Shown here in pieces: positions 49,518-60,360 of a stretch of DNA of 64,000 nucleotides (its first letter is position 1; each line of letters starts with the position of its first letter). A model generated the notes under the pieces. That model did not search any database. It had not been told where the DNA came from and saw only the letters and a program-made list of their open reading frames with translations. Made by a program: the position numbers and the translations under genes. Source of the DNA: Kalaharituber pfeilii (Eukaryota > Ascomycota > Pezizomycetes > Pezizales > Pezizaceae); NCBI GenBank assembly GCA_015179045.1, contig WHUZ01000053.1, forward strand, positions 62,001-126,000, given 5' to 3'.

Positions 49518-52111
49518 CTACAACCTCGCCTTCACCACCCCTTCCCCTTCCGGCATTGTTGGTCCTCCCCTCCTAATCACTTCTTCCCTCTCAAAAAACT
49601 GCCCGTACCATTCAATGCACTCCCTATTCGTGACCGTTGCCGCGACCTTGGGCCCGCCCGCCGGTACCCCATAACACAACAGCTTCTTTACTGGCGCCTC
49701 CGTCTTCTTTCCATTAATCGTCACGGGAACCCAGCCCCTTGGCGGCAGACCCCCACCAAGCTCCACCGGCATCGGTGTTGGGAAGATGTAGTGCGGAACG
49801 TGGCGCTTGGACAAGTTCTTTGCTATGGCTTGTCGCACCATAGTCTGGATCGCCTCGGGCACTTGATTCGGAATGGGGGTGGCGTGCGCAGGGTCAGGAA
49901 CAGGACAAGGATCTCGTCAGGGTCATTCTTGGATGGCCGGCGTTGGCCGATGAGAAGGCTGTCAGAGATGTAGGTTGAGAGCGGAGGAACTTCGAGAATG
50001 GAGTAGATTTCGGAAGACCCGAAGCGGATACCGGAGGGGTTCAGGACGCCGTCAGAGCGTCCGAGGACATGAAGCGTGTGGGTAGTTGGGTGGATGGAGA
50101 TGAAGTCTCCGTGGTGCCAGACGTCTGCAATTTGAAGGAGTTATGAAGCTATCTGGAGTTGGCGAGAGGAGTCCGCTTACCATCGTAACGGGCAAAGTAA
50201 GACTCAAAATACTTCTTTTGTCCGCCAGGCCCAAAGAACGAAATCGGCATCGATGGAAATGGCTTCGTACTGCACTCGTATTGCAAATTAGCAATCAAAG
50301 GGGCTAGGTAACCATCAAGGGAGTGTCATTCACCAAACCAACTCCCCAGGTTCCCCCTCCTCCACCACCCTTCCCTTTACCGGGTTTCCCCCTTCCTCCC
50401 CACCAACTCCCGAATCAAAAACTTCCACCTTCATTCCCAGTGACAACCCCTGGAACCCTCCCGCATACACCGGGCTCAATGGATTCCCACCCGCAAACGT
50501 TGTCGCGATGTCCGTGCCACCTGTGATATTCGCTAACTGGACGTTCGTCGGGAATGCGTAATCGTAGAACCACTCAAAGAGGTTTTCGGACAGGACCATG
50601 CCGGTGGATGTGACGTGTCTCAGATAGCGGAGGTCGACGTGGTCCCGAGGACGGATGTTGTGGTTGAAGAGTTCTAGGAGGTAGCGAGGGGATATGCCGA
50701 GGTGCGTTACCCTGAAAAGTTGGTTAATAGCTGGAAACGCATTGAATGAGTGAGAGTTAGGGGAGGTACTTTTGATCCGCAATCAAACGGATGAATTCTA
50801 GTGGGGTGGGCTTGAATGGAGACCCATCGTATAAGACGCTGCGCCCGCCGTCCAAGAGAATGTTGATGCAATAGTAGAACATAACCCACCCGGTCTAGCA
50901 AATGGGTCAGTAAATGAATTAGCGAGCACGAAAAGGGGATCGACACATACAGTTGTAAATTGCAATAAAGTATCGTCAGGTCGGAAGTCTGATAGGAGGG
51001 TTTGATCTTTGTATGCGTTCACGAGGACGCCCTGGATATGGCACATTGATATTAGCTGAAGAGAAATTAACTAGGAGGAACAGTGATGCTGGATAACTGA
51101 CTCCGACACGGTGGACAATACACTTCGGGGCGCCGGTCGTACCGGAGGAATATAAGATCCCCACTGGATCATTGAAATCCACCCTTATGAATGTCAAATC
51201 ATCGTTGGGTGCCTGTTTAAGAAACTCGCTCCACGTGATGCTATTCACTCTTGTCAGTATTCTTCCCTTCTCCAATCAATCATTATACACCATAGTAAGC
51301 TGGGCTGGTTGAATTACATCTTCGGTATCCCCGCGATTCCTTCCTCCTTCTCCTCAAATCTCGGCACAACCACAAACCCCTTCAACTCCTCCACTGCCCC
51401 CTCCAGTTTCTTCCACATTTCCTTTATATTCCCCCTCAAATTGACCTTCTTCCCATTCCACACCGCCCAGTCATCACAAAAGACCCACTTCGGCCTCACC
51501 TGCACCAGTCTCTCCATTACTCCCTTGACCCCCATATCTGTCGCCGAGCTCGTAAACACCGCGCCCAAACTCGACGTCGCGAGGAACAGGACGATTGTCT
51601 TTGCTGAGTTGGACGCAATAGCGGCGACACGGTCGCCTCTGGCAACACCAGCGGCCCGGAGCGCATTCGCGACTCGGCCGACCAGAGTACGGAGCTCACC
51701 CCAAGTCACGTGGCGGAGCTCACGGCCACCCTCGCGGACCTCCGTGATTGCGACTTTGGAATCCTCTTTGTGGAGCTTCGAAACGGTTCCTGGGGGTGAG
51801 TTTGGCGGGCGGGTGTACAGAAGGTTCTCGGCATGGTTGAGCTTCACGCCGGCAAACCAGGAGGGATTGGAGTCCATGCGCTTGGAGAGGTCGACCACGC
51901 TCGTGTGGGTTCCCTCGTGGATAAAGTTCGCAACATCGAAGACCTCGGACCAGAAGGCGGGAATATGCTCTACGGACCAGGTGTGCAGGGAGTGGTAGTC
52001 GGGAAGGGAGGTGTTATAGCGGCGCTCAATGTGGCGGGCGAGTTGGTACAATTGGGTTTTTGTAGGGTTGGAAGGGGTCCAGAGGATACGTGGTGGGCGG
52101 GGGGTTGCCAT
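49518..52111 (-). CDS. Acetoacetyl-CoA synthetase (acetoacetate-CoA ligase), frameshifted near the C-terminus
   Basis: ANL-superfamily adenylating enzyme converting acetoacetate, CoA and ATP to acetoacetyl-CoA, for ketone-body and leucine-carbon use. Exons 52111-51318, 51249-51102, 51031-50951, 50894-50770, 50711-50334, 50269-50181 and 50124-49518. The first six junctions agree in phase. Motifs: the P-loop-like ILYSSGTTGAPKCIVH, TGWVMFYY, VTSTGMVLSENLFEWFY, NITGGTDIATTF and the hinge GRSDGVLNPSGIRFGSSEIY. In the last exon the frame runs ...ILVLFLTLRTPPP and then goes off into an early stop. The expected C-terminal domain (VPEAIQTMVRQAIAKNLSKRHVP, INGKKTEAPVKK) continues in another frame to 49518. 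One extra base in the five-G run at 49875-49879 would restore it. The restored length is about 740 aa; family members are about 650-720. Confidence 0.93.
49875..49879 (-). other. Frameshift position in the acetoacetyl-CoA synthetase gene
   Basis: The last exon (607 nt after the 50,125 acceptor) is one base short of a complete frame. The shift lies between FLTL and VPEAIQ. The G5 run here (C5 on the coding strand) or the G3 at 49891 is the likely place. No GT-AG intron fits. Confidence 0.65.
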
Positions 52112-52930
52112 TGTGATAGGACAGCCGCGAATTGAGGGTTGGTATCTTAGTTCTTTCGTAGGATGTACTTACAAGCTCTGCGTTCCTTAGTTAGCATATT
52201 GAAGATACTTATAGGTGCGGTGTATTGTATCAATTCTCCCAACATGAGCGTGTATGTCGAGGCAAATCGCCAAACATCCCACCCAGCCACTATTACCATG
52301 ACCTCCCATGGGGGTATATGATAGCAACATGAAAAGTTCAGCAGCGCTTGGGCAATTAGCAATTGTGTATATTCAAAGGTCTTATTAAGATCTCTTGTAT
52401 ACCTCAATTGGCCTGTGTATTCGAACAAAAGAATAGTTTATATACTTACCAGTACCTTTTATCTTGAATCCCCAGCTCTCTTTCAGCTGATCAGTGGTAC
52501 TTATCACAACTTAACCAAAAATTCCAAAAAGATCCAAAAAGATCGATAAATGTCGACTATTCACGTTGGAGTGGGATATATGTGATATCGAGTTTATAAC
52601 CTATGTATATTGATAGCGCTCTTTAACTTGGGAATCTGGATATCTTTAACTGCTGGTATTCTGTCAATTACGTCGAGAGAGAAGATAAGGCAATTGCGTC
52701 AAGATTATCGAGTTTGTGAACAAGTAAGCAATGCGGTGGTTATGTACCGCGTACACTGTAGGGTATGGTAGTTCCAGCTGCAAAAGACAGATTACATTGT
52801 CCGCTGGGGCACGGAGTGGACCCTCCCCACCCCCGCCCTTGCCTAGTACAAGAAACTCAACGAAGGAAGATCCTTAAGAAAAGGCACGTTGAGGTTAGGT
52901 GGTTGGTTATTACTTTTACCTTTTCTTGGC

Positions 52931-55035
52931 CGTGCCTACTGTCGCTTACCTATTAGTGACCGAGCACCTATCCTTCTCTTACATTCCCACACGCAATATC
53001 TTCAGTGTTAGGCATGCTAGCAACATCAGGTTAACTGCAAAATACACAGCAAGTGCGCCTGAATATTTGGAGGATATTTGATAGCCACACTAATATTTGA
53101 TAGCCACACTATATGCACACCTTCCCGATATGCACAGAAAGTATAGCATTCTATCGCCGCTTGCATAGCAAAGGATAGCATACACTACATACTACATGAT
53201 TATTGTCAACTATAGCTCTTTGCACTCTGAAGTGACTAAGCAGGATAGCTAACTTAGATAGTGATAGGATAAGGTTGATGTGGATTTTATGGCCTCAAAA
53301 GTCGTAACCGAAATACCCGGAAGTGCCGGAAGTGCCGGAAGTGCCGAAAGTGCCGAAAGTGCCGGAAGTGCCCAAACTACCTATATGACTTCCTATTAAT
53401 TACAACCACAACTGTATATACTAGAAATGATAGGATTAATAGCTACGAAACTACTCTCGGGATTACGATGATATATAATATAACTAGCAGTGTTACTACC
53501 AGAAAAACACCCTCAAGAATACTATGGTATATTTCAGAGATAATAGCTCTCATGAGTATAGCAGCCTATAGCAGAATTAACTGGATTGGCAGATCTGATA
53601 GGTATCTATACGGATGACAGTATATTGCTACAGAATTTGCAGGTATGGAAGCAACCTTATAGCTATAATAGTATATGCCTGGCGGACAGAATTGATAGAT
53701 GAGATAAATCTCTTGCTTTGCCAATAATGATAGCATACGCCATTCTTCATAGAAAAGGCATGGGTAATAGTGTTACTGCCATACAAGTCTATATAGAATA
53801 ATATAGATAGCATTGCTAATAAAGATTTAGTACTCTTTATTGCAATATAGTAAGCAGGATGGTTTCTGGATACTCACTGTCTTATAATATCCTTATAAGT
53901 GTTACAATAACTATGCTAAGAGGACCTCTATTAAGATATTCAGTATCTAACAATGGTATTAGGGCAGTACATTAGGAGGAATTATGTAAGGAGGTTAAGG
54001 GCTCTTATAATTCCTATAATACTAAGAATAATAAGGACGCGTAGAATGCTTACAATACTAAAATATTAGAGCATTTAGGGTATGCAGGACACTCAGGCAT
54101 AGTCTATAGAGGGTAATAGTGCCCAAGTATCGAGGTAGTAGCATTTATGCTTGTTGATAGAATATAGTAGTCAAAGAATTGGTTCATCATATACCAACCA
54201 TATTTGCAGTTGAACTGGACCATCCCGGCTGTTTGTGCAACGTCTGTTATACTATGTAGATCATGATTAACGCGCGCTTGTTGCTTGTTATTTCTGCACT
54301 TAGCTAACATGCACTATATTTGGTATTTACATTTTCGGTTTATTTGTGTCTTCACTCATTTAGGTAAGTGTGAGATTCCTGCAACTCTTCGCTTAATAGA
54401 CTTAACCCCAGATTCCTTCGCCTGAATACATATCGCCCCTAACTGCGTGAACTCCGTAGAACCTATATATTTGATATTGCTGTATGAAACTATTATTTAT
54501 ATCGAGAGTATGGAAATGTTCCTTATAGAGTAGTGTTTTGATTACGGGAGGGTATGTTATGTGTACAGTAGGTATATATTGGTAGTTTTGGCACTTCCGA
54601 CACTTTCGAGTATCTCAGTAACTGCTTTTGAGGCCACAGAAATCTACACCAACCTTATCCTATGACTATTTAAGTTAGCTACACTTTTCCTATAGTCACT
54701 TGAGAGTGCGAAAAGCTATAGTTGAGGATAGCCATATAGTAATTAGTGTGTGCTATCTTTGCTATGCAAGCAGTGGAGGTAAAATGCTGTACTTTCTGTG
54801 GATATCAGTGAATTAAAAAAGATGTATATATAGTGTGGCTATCAAATACCCTCCGAATATTCAGGCACACATGCTGTATATTCTGTAATTTACCTGATGC
54901 TGCTAGCATGCCTGACGCTGAAGATATGATGTTGCATGTAGAAGTGTGGGGAGGAGGAATGCCAAGAAATCGGTCACTAATATGTATACCAGACCCTCGC
55001 TGTGCGGACCTTCCAGTACGCCTCCGTAGGCACCG
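52931..55035. mobile_element. Non-autonomous foldback element with ~450-bp terminal inverted repeats
   Basis: The segment 52,931-53,381 is mirrored by 54,581-55,035 with roughly three-quarters identity by eye. Shared blocks in order include TATTAGTGACCGA, ATATCTTCAG, AGGCATGCTAGCA, CCTGAATATT, TTTGATAGCCACACTATAT, CTTGCATAGCAAA, CAACTATAGC, ATAGGATAAGGTTG and GGCCTCAAAAG. The 1.2-kb interior is AT-rich, TA-dense and lacks a transposase frame. Exact ends and any target duplication could not be fixed. The class could be a Mutator-like or foldback element. Confidence 0.8.
53318..53371 (+). repeat. 9-bp minisatellite (CCGGAAGTG)
   Basis: Six tandem units of CCGGAAGTG/CCGAAAGTG sit at the inner edge of the left inverted repeat. 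The right arm holds only about two related units (GGCACTTCCGACACTTTCG), so the array expanded after the arms formed. Confidence 0.85.
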
Positions 55036-56110
55036 CTCCGCTAAAATGTACAGTTCAAATACTGCTTATGATAGTCCTCTATAACCCATCTCCAGGTGAT
55101 GACCTTAAAGCAATTGTCTTAACTTCTCAACCTCGACACAATTGACAAAACATCAGCAGTCAGAAAACATCCACACCTTAAGTCAAAAAGCCCTATAAAC
55201 ATACATACTAGGGGTTATAAAGATCACTTGTTAGAAAAGTAATGGGATGGTTTTAATGACACATGCATACTATGCAGGCATGTAGTCGACGATTAAAGAA
55301 ATGGGGCAAGCCTTACTGTAGTTGCGGAATGGATAAAAACATTATGGAGATCAATCGGCAGGTTTTTACTCTTCAAAAGAAATTGCGGTTTGGTGTATCA
55401 GTTTTAGAGCTCGTAAGAATTATCATGGATGGAATTTGATGCTGGTTCTCTACTAGTACTTTATCTAGGTGATTTTATCAAAATGTGCTGAAAGGTGGTA
55501 CTGGTACTCTACTGTCCACTAGCCATACGCACGAGAAACTACTTCCATTTAATTCTCCAAGGAAAGAACTGTCACAAACACCATAGCATGCGCATACGCC
55601 TCTGTGTATCTGTTTATTTATGTATTCTGCAATTGAGCAGTGTTTAATAAATGATTTTGCTATTCTCATATCACTGAGGAGGCTACAGAACTGATAACTT
55701 GTAACTCGTTTATACTGGTAGATAGGCTATAACTCAATCGATCTTGAATCTACTACTAAGTACTGATAAAAACAGATGCTTTTGATCTGTGGCAAGTAGA
55801 ATCCTCTCATCTACTTCTTAATATACGCATTCGTCTTCCGAATACTACTCAAAAAGTCGACTGCATACAGTGAAGCCTGGAGGCGAGGCTAGTGAAGTAT
55901 TCATATCCCGTCCTATCCCGCCTAGTTTTTCATTTAAAATCAAGTATCCTACGAAAGAGCAAAACATGAGGCGCAAAGTTATACGAAAAAGTATATATAA
56001 ATATGTAAAAAAAGCAAAGAAAGCAAAGAAAAAACAAACGGAGTTGCACAAGGAGACCTTCCTTCACCCAGTCCCCTCTCACTGACCTTCTCACGCCTCC
56101 AATTAGACGG

Positions 56111-57365
56111 CTACTTTCTCGCCTTCTTCCTCCTTCCCCCCTCCACCCCTTCCATCTCCTCATCCTCTCCGTCGGCCTCCTCATGCCTCTTCTTCCCTCT
56201 CCTCCCGCCCCCAATATGCTTCTTGTTCATTATCTCCTCGGTCTCCGATTCCTCCAACTCAATGCTCTCCGCATCGTCTTCGTCCTCGTCTGCGCCTTCC
56301 GAGTCGGCATTAAGAGCCTCGTTGGATTCCATTGCGTCGGCTATGGCAGGGCATTAGCAGCAGCTACACAGGGGATGGAATGGAGGGGATAGGTAGGTTC
56401 CAAGCGGGTAACTCACCAAAATGCTTCAACGCATTCGGATACATATCCTCCGCAAACAAATACGCAATTTTCTCTCCGTTCGGGAAGACATCGATTCCAT
56501 CAAACTCCGGGGCTTCTTCTTCCTCTTCTTCTGCCTTCTCCTCCCTTTCCTTCGACTTCTCAGTCTTCTCGGCTTCCTTCTCCATAACCATGAAGTATTC
56601 TCCACACCACGAGAACCAATTGAAGAAGCTCTGATACTGGTTCAATTTCTCTTCCAACTCCAATTCAAACTCCGCAAGCCCATCCTCATCGGCTTCTAGC
56701 TCTTCGGGCTTCACTGGTTTCGGTGGCTTGTACCCAGGCTTCTTTTTCTCCTCAATCTTCTTCTGCGTCCTCGCTTTCCTAATCTCAAAGATCTTTGCCG
56801 CAAGTGCATTTATTCCCACTGTCAAATCCTTCTCCTCATTCACCCACTCCACGGTCACCGGTTCCGATACCAGACCCGTCCACCTCTCGTCTCCGTCTCT
56901 CAAACTTTTATATACAAATCGTTTCCTCAATTCAGTCCCTTTAATAACGCCATTGCCCTCTTTGAACCCAAACACGATGTCAAAGTTGCGCGGGGCCATC
57001 TCTGGGTCGGGACGGTGAATGTCGAGAGAGATGAGGTTCTCGCCGAGGAAGGCCCAATCTTCAGCGGAAATGTGCTCGTCAATCTCGGGGCCAAAGTTCT
57101 CAAAGATCATAGGCCAGAATGTGGGGATGGTGGAGAGGACGGCGGAGCGCCGGGTGTAGAGGGGTGTGAAGAGACGAATTTGGTGCTTGACTGTGAGTTG
57201 TTAGCATCGTAGGCCTCAACAATTGCTCGACGGTGAAACAAAGATGAGGAATCGGAGTGAGTGAAGCTGAGGAGGATACATACGCAATTCCGTCTCCGCC
57301 TGATCGAACTCAAGTTCCAGCTCCGCCAGCTGGGCATATGCTTCCTTGTGCGGCGACTCAGACAT
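56111..57365 (-). CDS. NAP/SET-family histone chaperone (Vps75-like)
   Basis: Nucleosome-assembly-protein fold that binds H3-H4 or H2A-H2B. The SET/Vps75 branch works with histone acetylation. Three exons: 57365-57284, 57190-56417 and 56340-56111, in frame, 361 aa. It starts with a long dimerisation helix (AYAQLAELELEFDQAETELLKHQIRLF). The NAP core follows (FWPMIFENFGPEIDEHISAEDWAFLGENLISLDI, FDIVFGF, LRKRFVY, SFFNWFSWCG, LFAEDMYPNALKHF). A KKIEEKKKPGYKPPKPVKPEE insertion interrupts the core. The tail is acidic (ADEDEDDAESIELEESE) and ends in basic nuclear-type clusters (GGGRRGKKRHEE, GGRRKKARK). Acidic tail plus NLS are typical of these chaperones. NAP1 itself is less likely from length and core sequence. 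Confidence 0.88.
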
Positions 57366-58718
57366 TGTACTGTTCATGTAAGAATCCAACAGTTAAACAA
57401 TGAGATTTGTGATAATTGGTTGGAGTTGGAGAAGAAGGGAAATTGAACTACAAGAGAAGTCGTGAAGTAGAAGGACTATTTATATATAAGAGGAGGATGA
57501 CCGTAGACTGTAGAAGCAGAGATGAGCTGAAAATGAACTCAATTGAGAACAGCGCAAATGCAAATGGCGTTTATGATTCGCTTGCTTCCACCGCCTTGTT
57601 TTCTTCGTTGCCCGTTCGCGCCTCGCAACGCTCACAAATCAAATTGCAATTCACGCCTTCAATTGCAATTGACACAATTTAGTGGTTGCTGAATGAAATT
57701 ATCAAGGTTTTCCCGCGATCCCAATTCAGGCGGCAGACAAGACCCTGAAAGAGTGAATGGAAAGGAAAGTTAAAGTTGAATGGGAGTTTTTGGAGGAGGT
57801 GGACAAAATATGATAAAAACCTGGTGCTGGTTAGGTAGATGAAGAATTAGAAGCGCGAGCCCTTGGGGGGCTGTGGATTGGCTGACTTTGCCGCTGATTG
57901 TTGGTTGAGCTGACAAGGGAAAGCGTGCCTTGTTCACACGTAAAAGAGAAAAGACAAGAACGTTGACAATCTCAGCACTATGCACTACTTCTTAGTATTC
58001 AATACATTATGCGCTATGCGGCACAACACAACCAGACTAAAGTGGGCGGTGGATTGGCGGGCTGCAGGGATTGGCACAGAATGATTCGCATGATGCAATG
58101 TATTACATATCAACTCACAAGATGGGACGACGAACAAGAACCCTCTTTCCAATCGTATGTTCCATTGTATGCAAAACAAATTTTAGTCTAGGAACCGAAT
58201 CTACATGTACTCCAATGCAAAAACTTGCATCCTGCTTGAGCAGGGAGAAAGCCATTCAATGCGCCATTCAATTCCCACCATCGAAGGGGCAAGGAATAAA
58301 ACATTTTCCCTCCCCGCTTGAGTTTCCTTCCCTTACGCATGGCACATGGCACACAGAAAAAAGATTCAAAAAAAGCAACGGAGAGAAGCAAAGAAAAAGC
58401 GGCACTGCCTTTATCATAAAAGAGTAGAACCAAGCATACAAATCGGATGTTGATATCAGAAAGTATGTGCCCACTCGCAAGAGAAGAAGCGAATCATATA
58501 CTCTTAAAGAAAATAAAAAGAAAACAAATCATTTACAAATGACAAAAACCATCCCAAACAAGAAAGCAAAAAGAACTCCTGTAGAATATATCAAGTGCCC
58601 AGCAAGTGTTGCCATCCGTCCATATGCGCGGGCCAAAGCAAAAAAAAAAAAAGTAAGGTATTTTACAAGAAGAGAAACCAACTGCAATTTTCTATCCCCC
58701 AATCCAATAGCCCATCAT
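57366..58718. other. Intergenic region
   Basis: Contains the promoter of the histone chaperone gene and the 3' flank of the LPMO gene. A fragment of the dispersed AACCAGACTA motif occurs near 58,030. No gene is supported. Confidence 0.5.
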
Positions 58719-59903
58719 TTATAACGTAGCATGATGACGGTGACGGATATGCTCATGAGAGAAACGAATGCTTCTTGGAGCCAAAACCATCTTCCCGTCA
58801 CGGCAGTTCAAGCCATTAGCCGTGCGACCCATAGGAATAGGCTTGCCGAAATTGCAGACAGACCAAGTGGTAAGGCTGTCACAGATTATGGATCCGTCGG
58901 CACATGTTCCGTTGTTTCCTGGTGTCTCTGGGGCATTACCGATTGGTGGATCCTCAGTTGGGAGCTTGGGAGTAGGAGTTGGGGTAGGCGTAGGTGTAGG
59001 CTTCTCCTCGACTGGCTCCTCGACTGGCTCCTCGACTGGCTCCTCGACTGGCTCCTCGACTGGCTGCTCGACTGGCTCTTCAACAGGTGTTTCCATAGGA
59101 GATTCCCTTGGCTGTTCAACTGGGGCGTCAGGAGTCGGGGTTGGAGTAGGGCTGGGAGTAGAAGATGTCTCCGTGTTAATAATCAAGACAGGTGCACTTG
59201 GCTGGGGAGTATTTCCTGATGGTGGAGAGACAGAGCCGCAATTGCCGATTGGACCCTCGGTTCCCTGGCCAACAACATCATTTCCAGGGTCGGGGAACTT
59301 GATATCAGCACCCTCCCGGGTAGTGCATCCATTTCCAATGTTGGCCTTAAGGATTTCTGGGAGAGTCTCGAACTTGGAAGTATCGGTATTGCTACCGCCA
59401 ATCTTGACTGGGGCACATCTCATGTACATTTCTCTGTTGCCAATCTTGTTGAACCAAGTCCAAGCCACAACAGCAACACCAGCGGGCATGTCTTCGGGGA
59501 CGGTGAAAGGGAGTGCTGGAAGCACGTTGTTTGGGTTAGCAGCCAGATTACCGCTGACGCCAAGAGGGCAAGCACCCTGGAACGACTTGACTACTCTGAA
59601 GACAGAGTTCTTTGTTGGTGGGTTGTCATAAGTGAATGAAATTTGACAGGACCCTCCACCATGTACGGCTGAACCACGGAGTTCAATTTTCTGAGTGGAG
59701 CCAGGCTCGAAAACTGGGAGCTCGCCGGAGCCTCCATCAGTAACGAAGCATGGATAGTTTGATCCAGTATCAGACAATGGATCCAGATCCAAACCGTCAT
59801 TGTGAGTAAAGACTGAAGAAGGCCCAACCATGCGAACATGGGCAGAAACCAAAACAGGAAGAAAAGTTGCAAGGGCTGCAAGAGTGGCACCAGTGAGCTG
59901 CAT
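58719..59903 (-). CDS. AA11-type lytic polysaccharide monooxygenase (chitin-active family)
   Basis: Secreted copper monooxygenase; characterised AA11 members oxidatively cleave chitin. Intronless, 394 aa. A signal peptide ends at Ala21, exposing His22 as the N-terminal copper-brace histidine (SA/HVRMVGPS). The second ligand is His81 (SAVHGGGSCQ), which is His60 in mature numbering, as in the characterised family. The axial tyrosine candidate is Tyr160 (WTWFNKIGNREMYM). The catalytic domain ends near residue 220. A linker with EEPV repeats and (TP)n follows, then a small Cys-rich C-terminal domain (GTCADGSIICDSLTTWSVCNFG...GLNCRDGKMV), as often found on AA11 proteins. It ends in a His/Arg-rich tail. 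A TATA-like box lies about 450 bases upstream. Confidence 0.9.
   Translation of the reverse strand: MQLTGATLAALATFLPVLVSAHVRMVGPSSVFTHNDGLDLDPLSDTGSNYPCFVTDGGSGELPVFEPGSTQKIELRGSAVHGGGSCQISFTYDNPPTKNSVFRVVKSFQGACPLGVSGNLAANPNNVLPALPFTVPEDMPAGVAVVAWTWFNKIGNREMYMRCAPVKIGGSNTDTSKFETLPEILKANIGNGCTTREGADIKFPDPGNDVVGQGTEGPIGNCGSVSPPSGNTPQPSAPVLIINTETSSTPSPTPTPTPDAPVEQPRESPMETPVEEPVEQPVEEPVEEPVEEPVEEPVEEKPTPTPTPTPTPKLPTEDPPIGNAPETPGNNGTCADGSIICDSLTTWSVCNFGKPIPMGRTANGLNCRDGKMVLAPRSIRFSHEHIRHRHHATL
59010..59083 (-). repeat. 12-bp tandem repeat encoding EEPV in the LPMO linker
   Basis: About six units of CTCGACTGGCTC on the plus strand encode an EEPV/EQPV linker between the catalytic and C-terminal domains. 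Copy number is likely to vary. Confidence 0.85.
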
Positions 59904-60350
59904 TTTGATTGTGGATAATTGAGGACGTAGGCCGAAAGGCTTGAGACGACTTTTTAGGGAGAGATCAAGAGAAAGACAAGCGTTATAGTTCGTAACCTGA
60001 CGGACTGAAATTGCCCAGAGACGATTTCTAAGGACTGTGCAAGTTTTGTCTGTTGGAGAGAACGGTCACGAGAAATCTGCCGAGCAAACTCAAGTCAATA
60101 ACGCAACATTCATGCATCTATGTACAGCACTCAATGCAGTGAATACTACTACTACATACCGTGTGCGTGGAAAGGCTTGATCTTTCGTTTATGAAAGAAA
60201 GGAGTGTAAAGAAGAATATTCTCACTGAGAAATATTCTTGAAGTGCCGCTGGCGTGTAAGAAAGTCGAACCGGTCGGTCGGTCAAGATGAGATCCTGTTG
60301 AGGGGTGGGGAGAGAAGAGGAGGAAGGGACCCGAAGGTGCCGGTCAGGAC

Positions 60351-60360
60351 CCTCTTTATA
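60351..60360 (-). promoter_or_regulatory. Putative TATA box of the LPMO gene
   Basis: Reads TATAAAGAGG on the minus strand, about 450 bases before the ATG at 59903, implying a long leader. A CT-rich region on the minus strand lies just upstream (60,440-60,530). Pattern evidence only. Confidence 0.4.

Larger units (their letters stand above)
52112..56110. other. AT-rich intergenic region containing a long-TIR element
   Basis: There is no coding frame of credible length. The left 800 bases are the acetoacetyl-CoA synthetase promoter side. About 52,931-55,035 is one inverted-repeat element. The rest is AT-rich with no recognised content. Confidence 0.55.
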
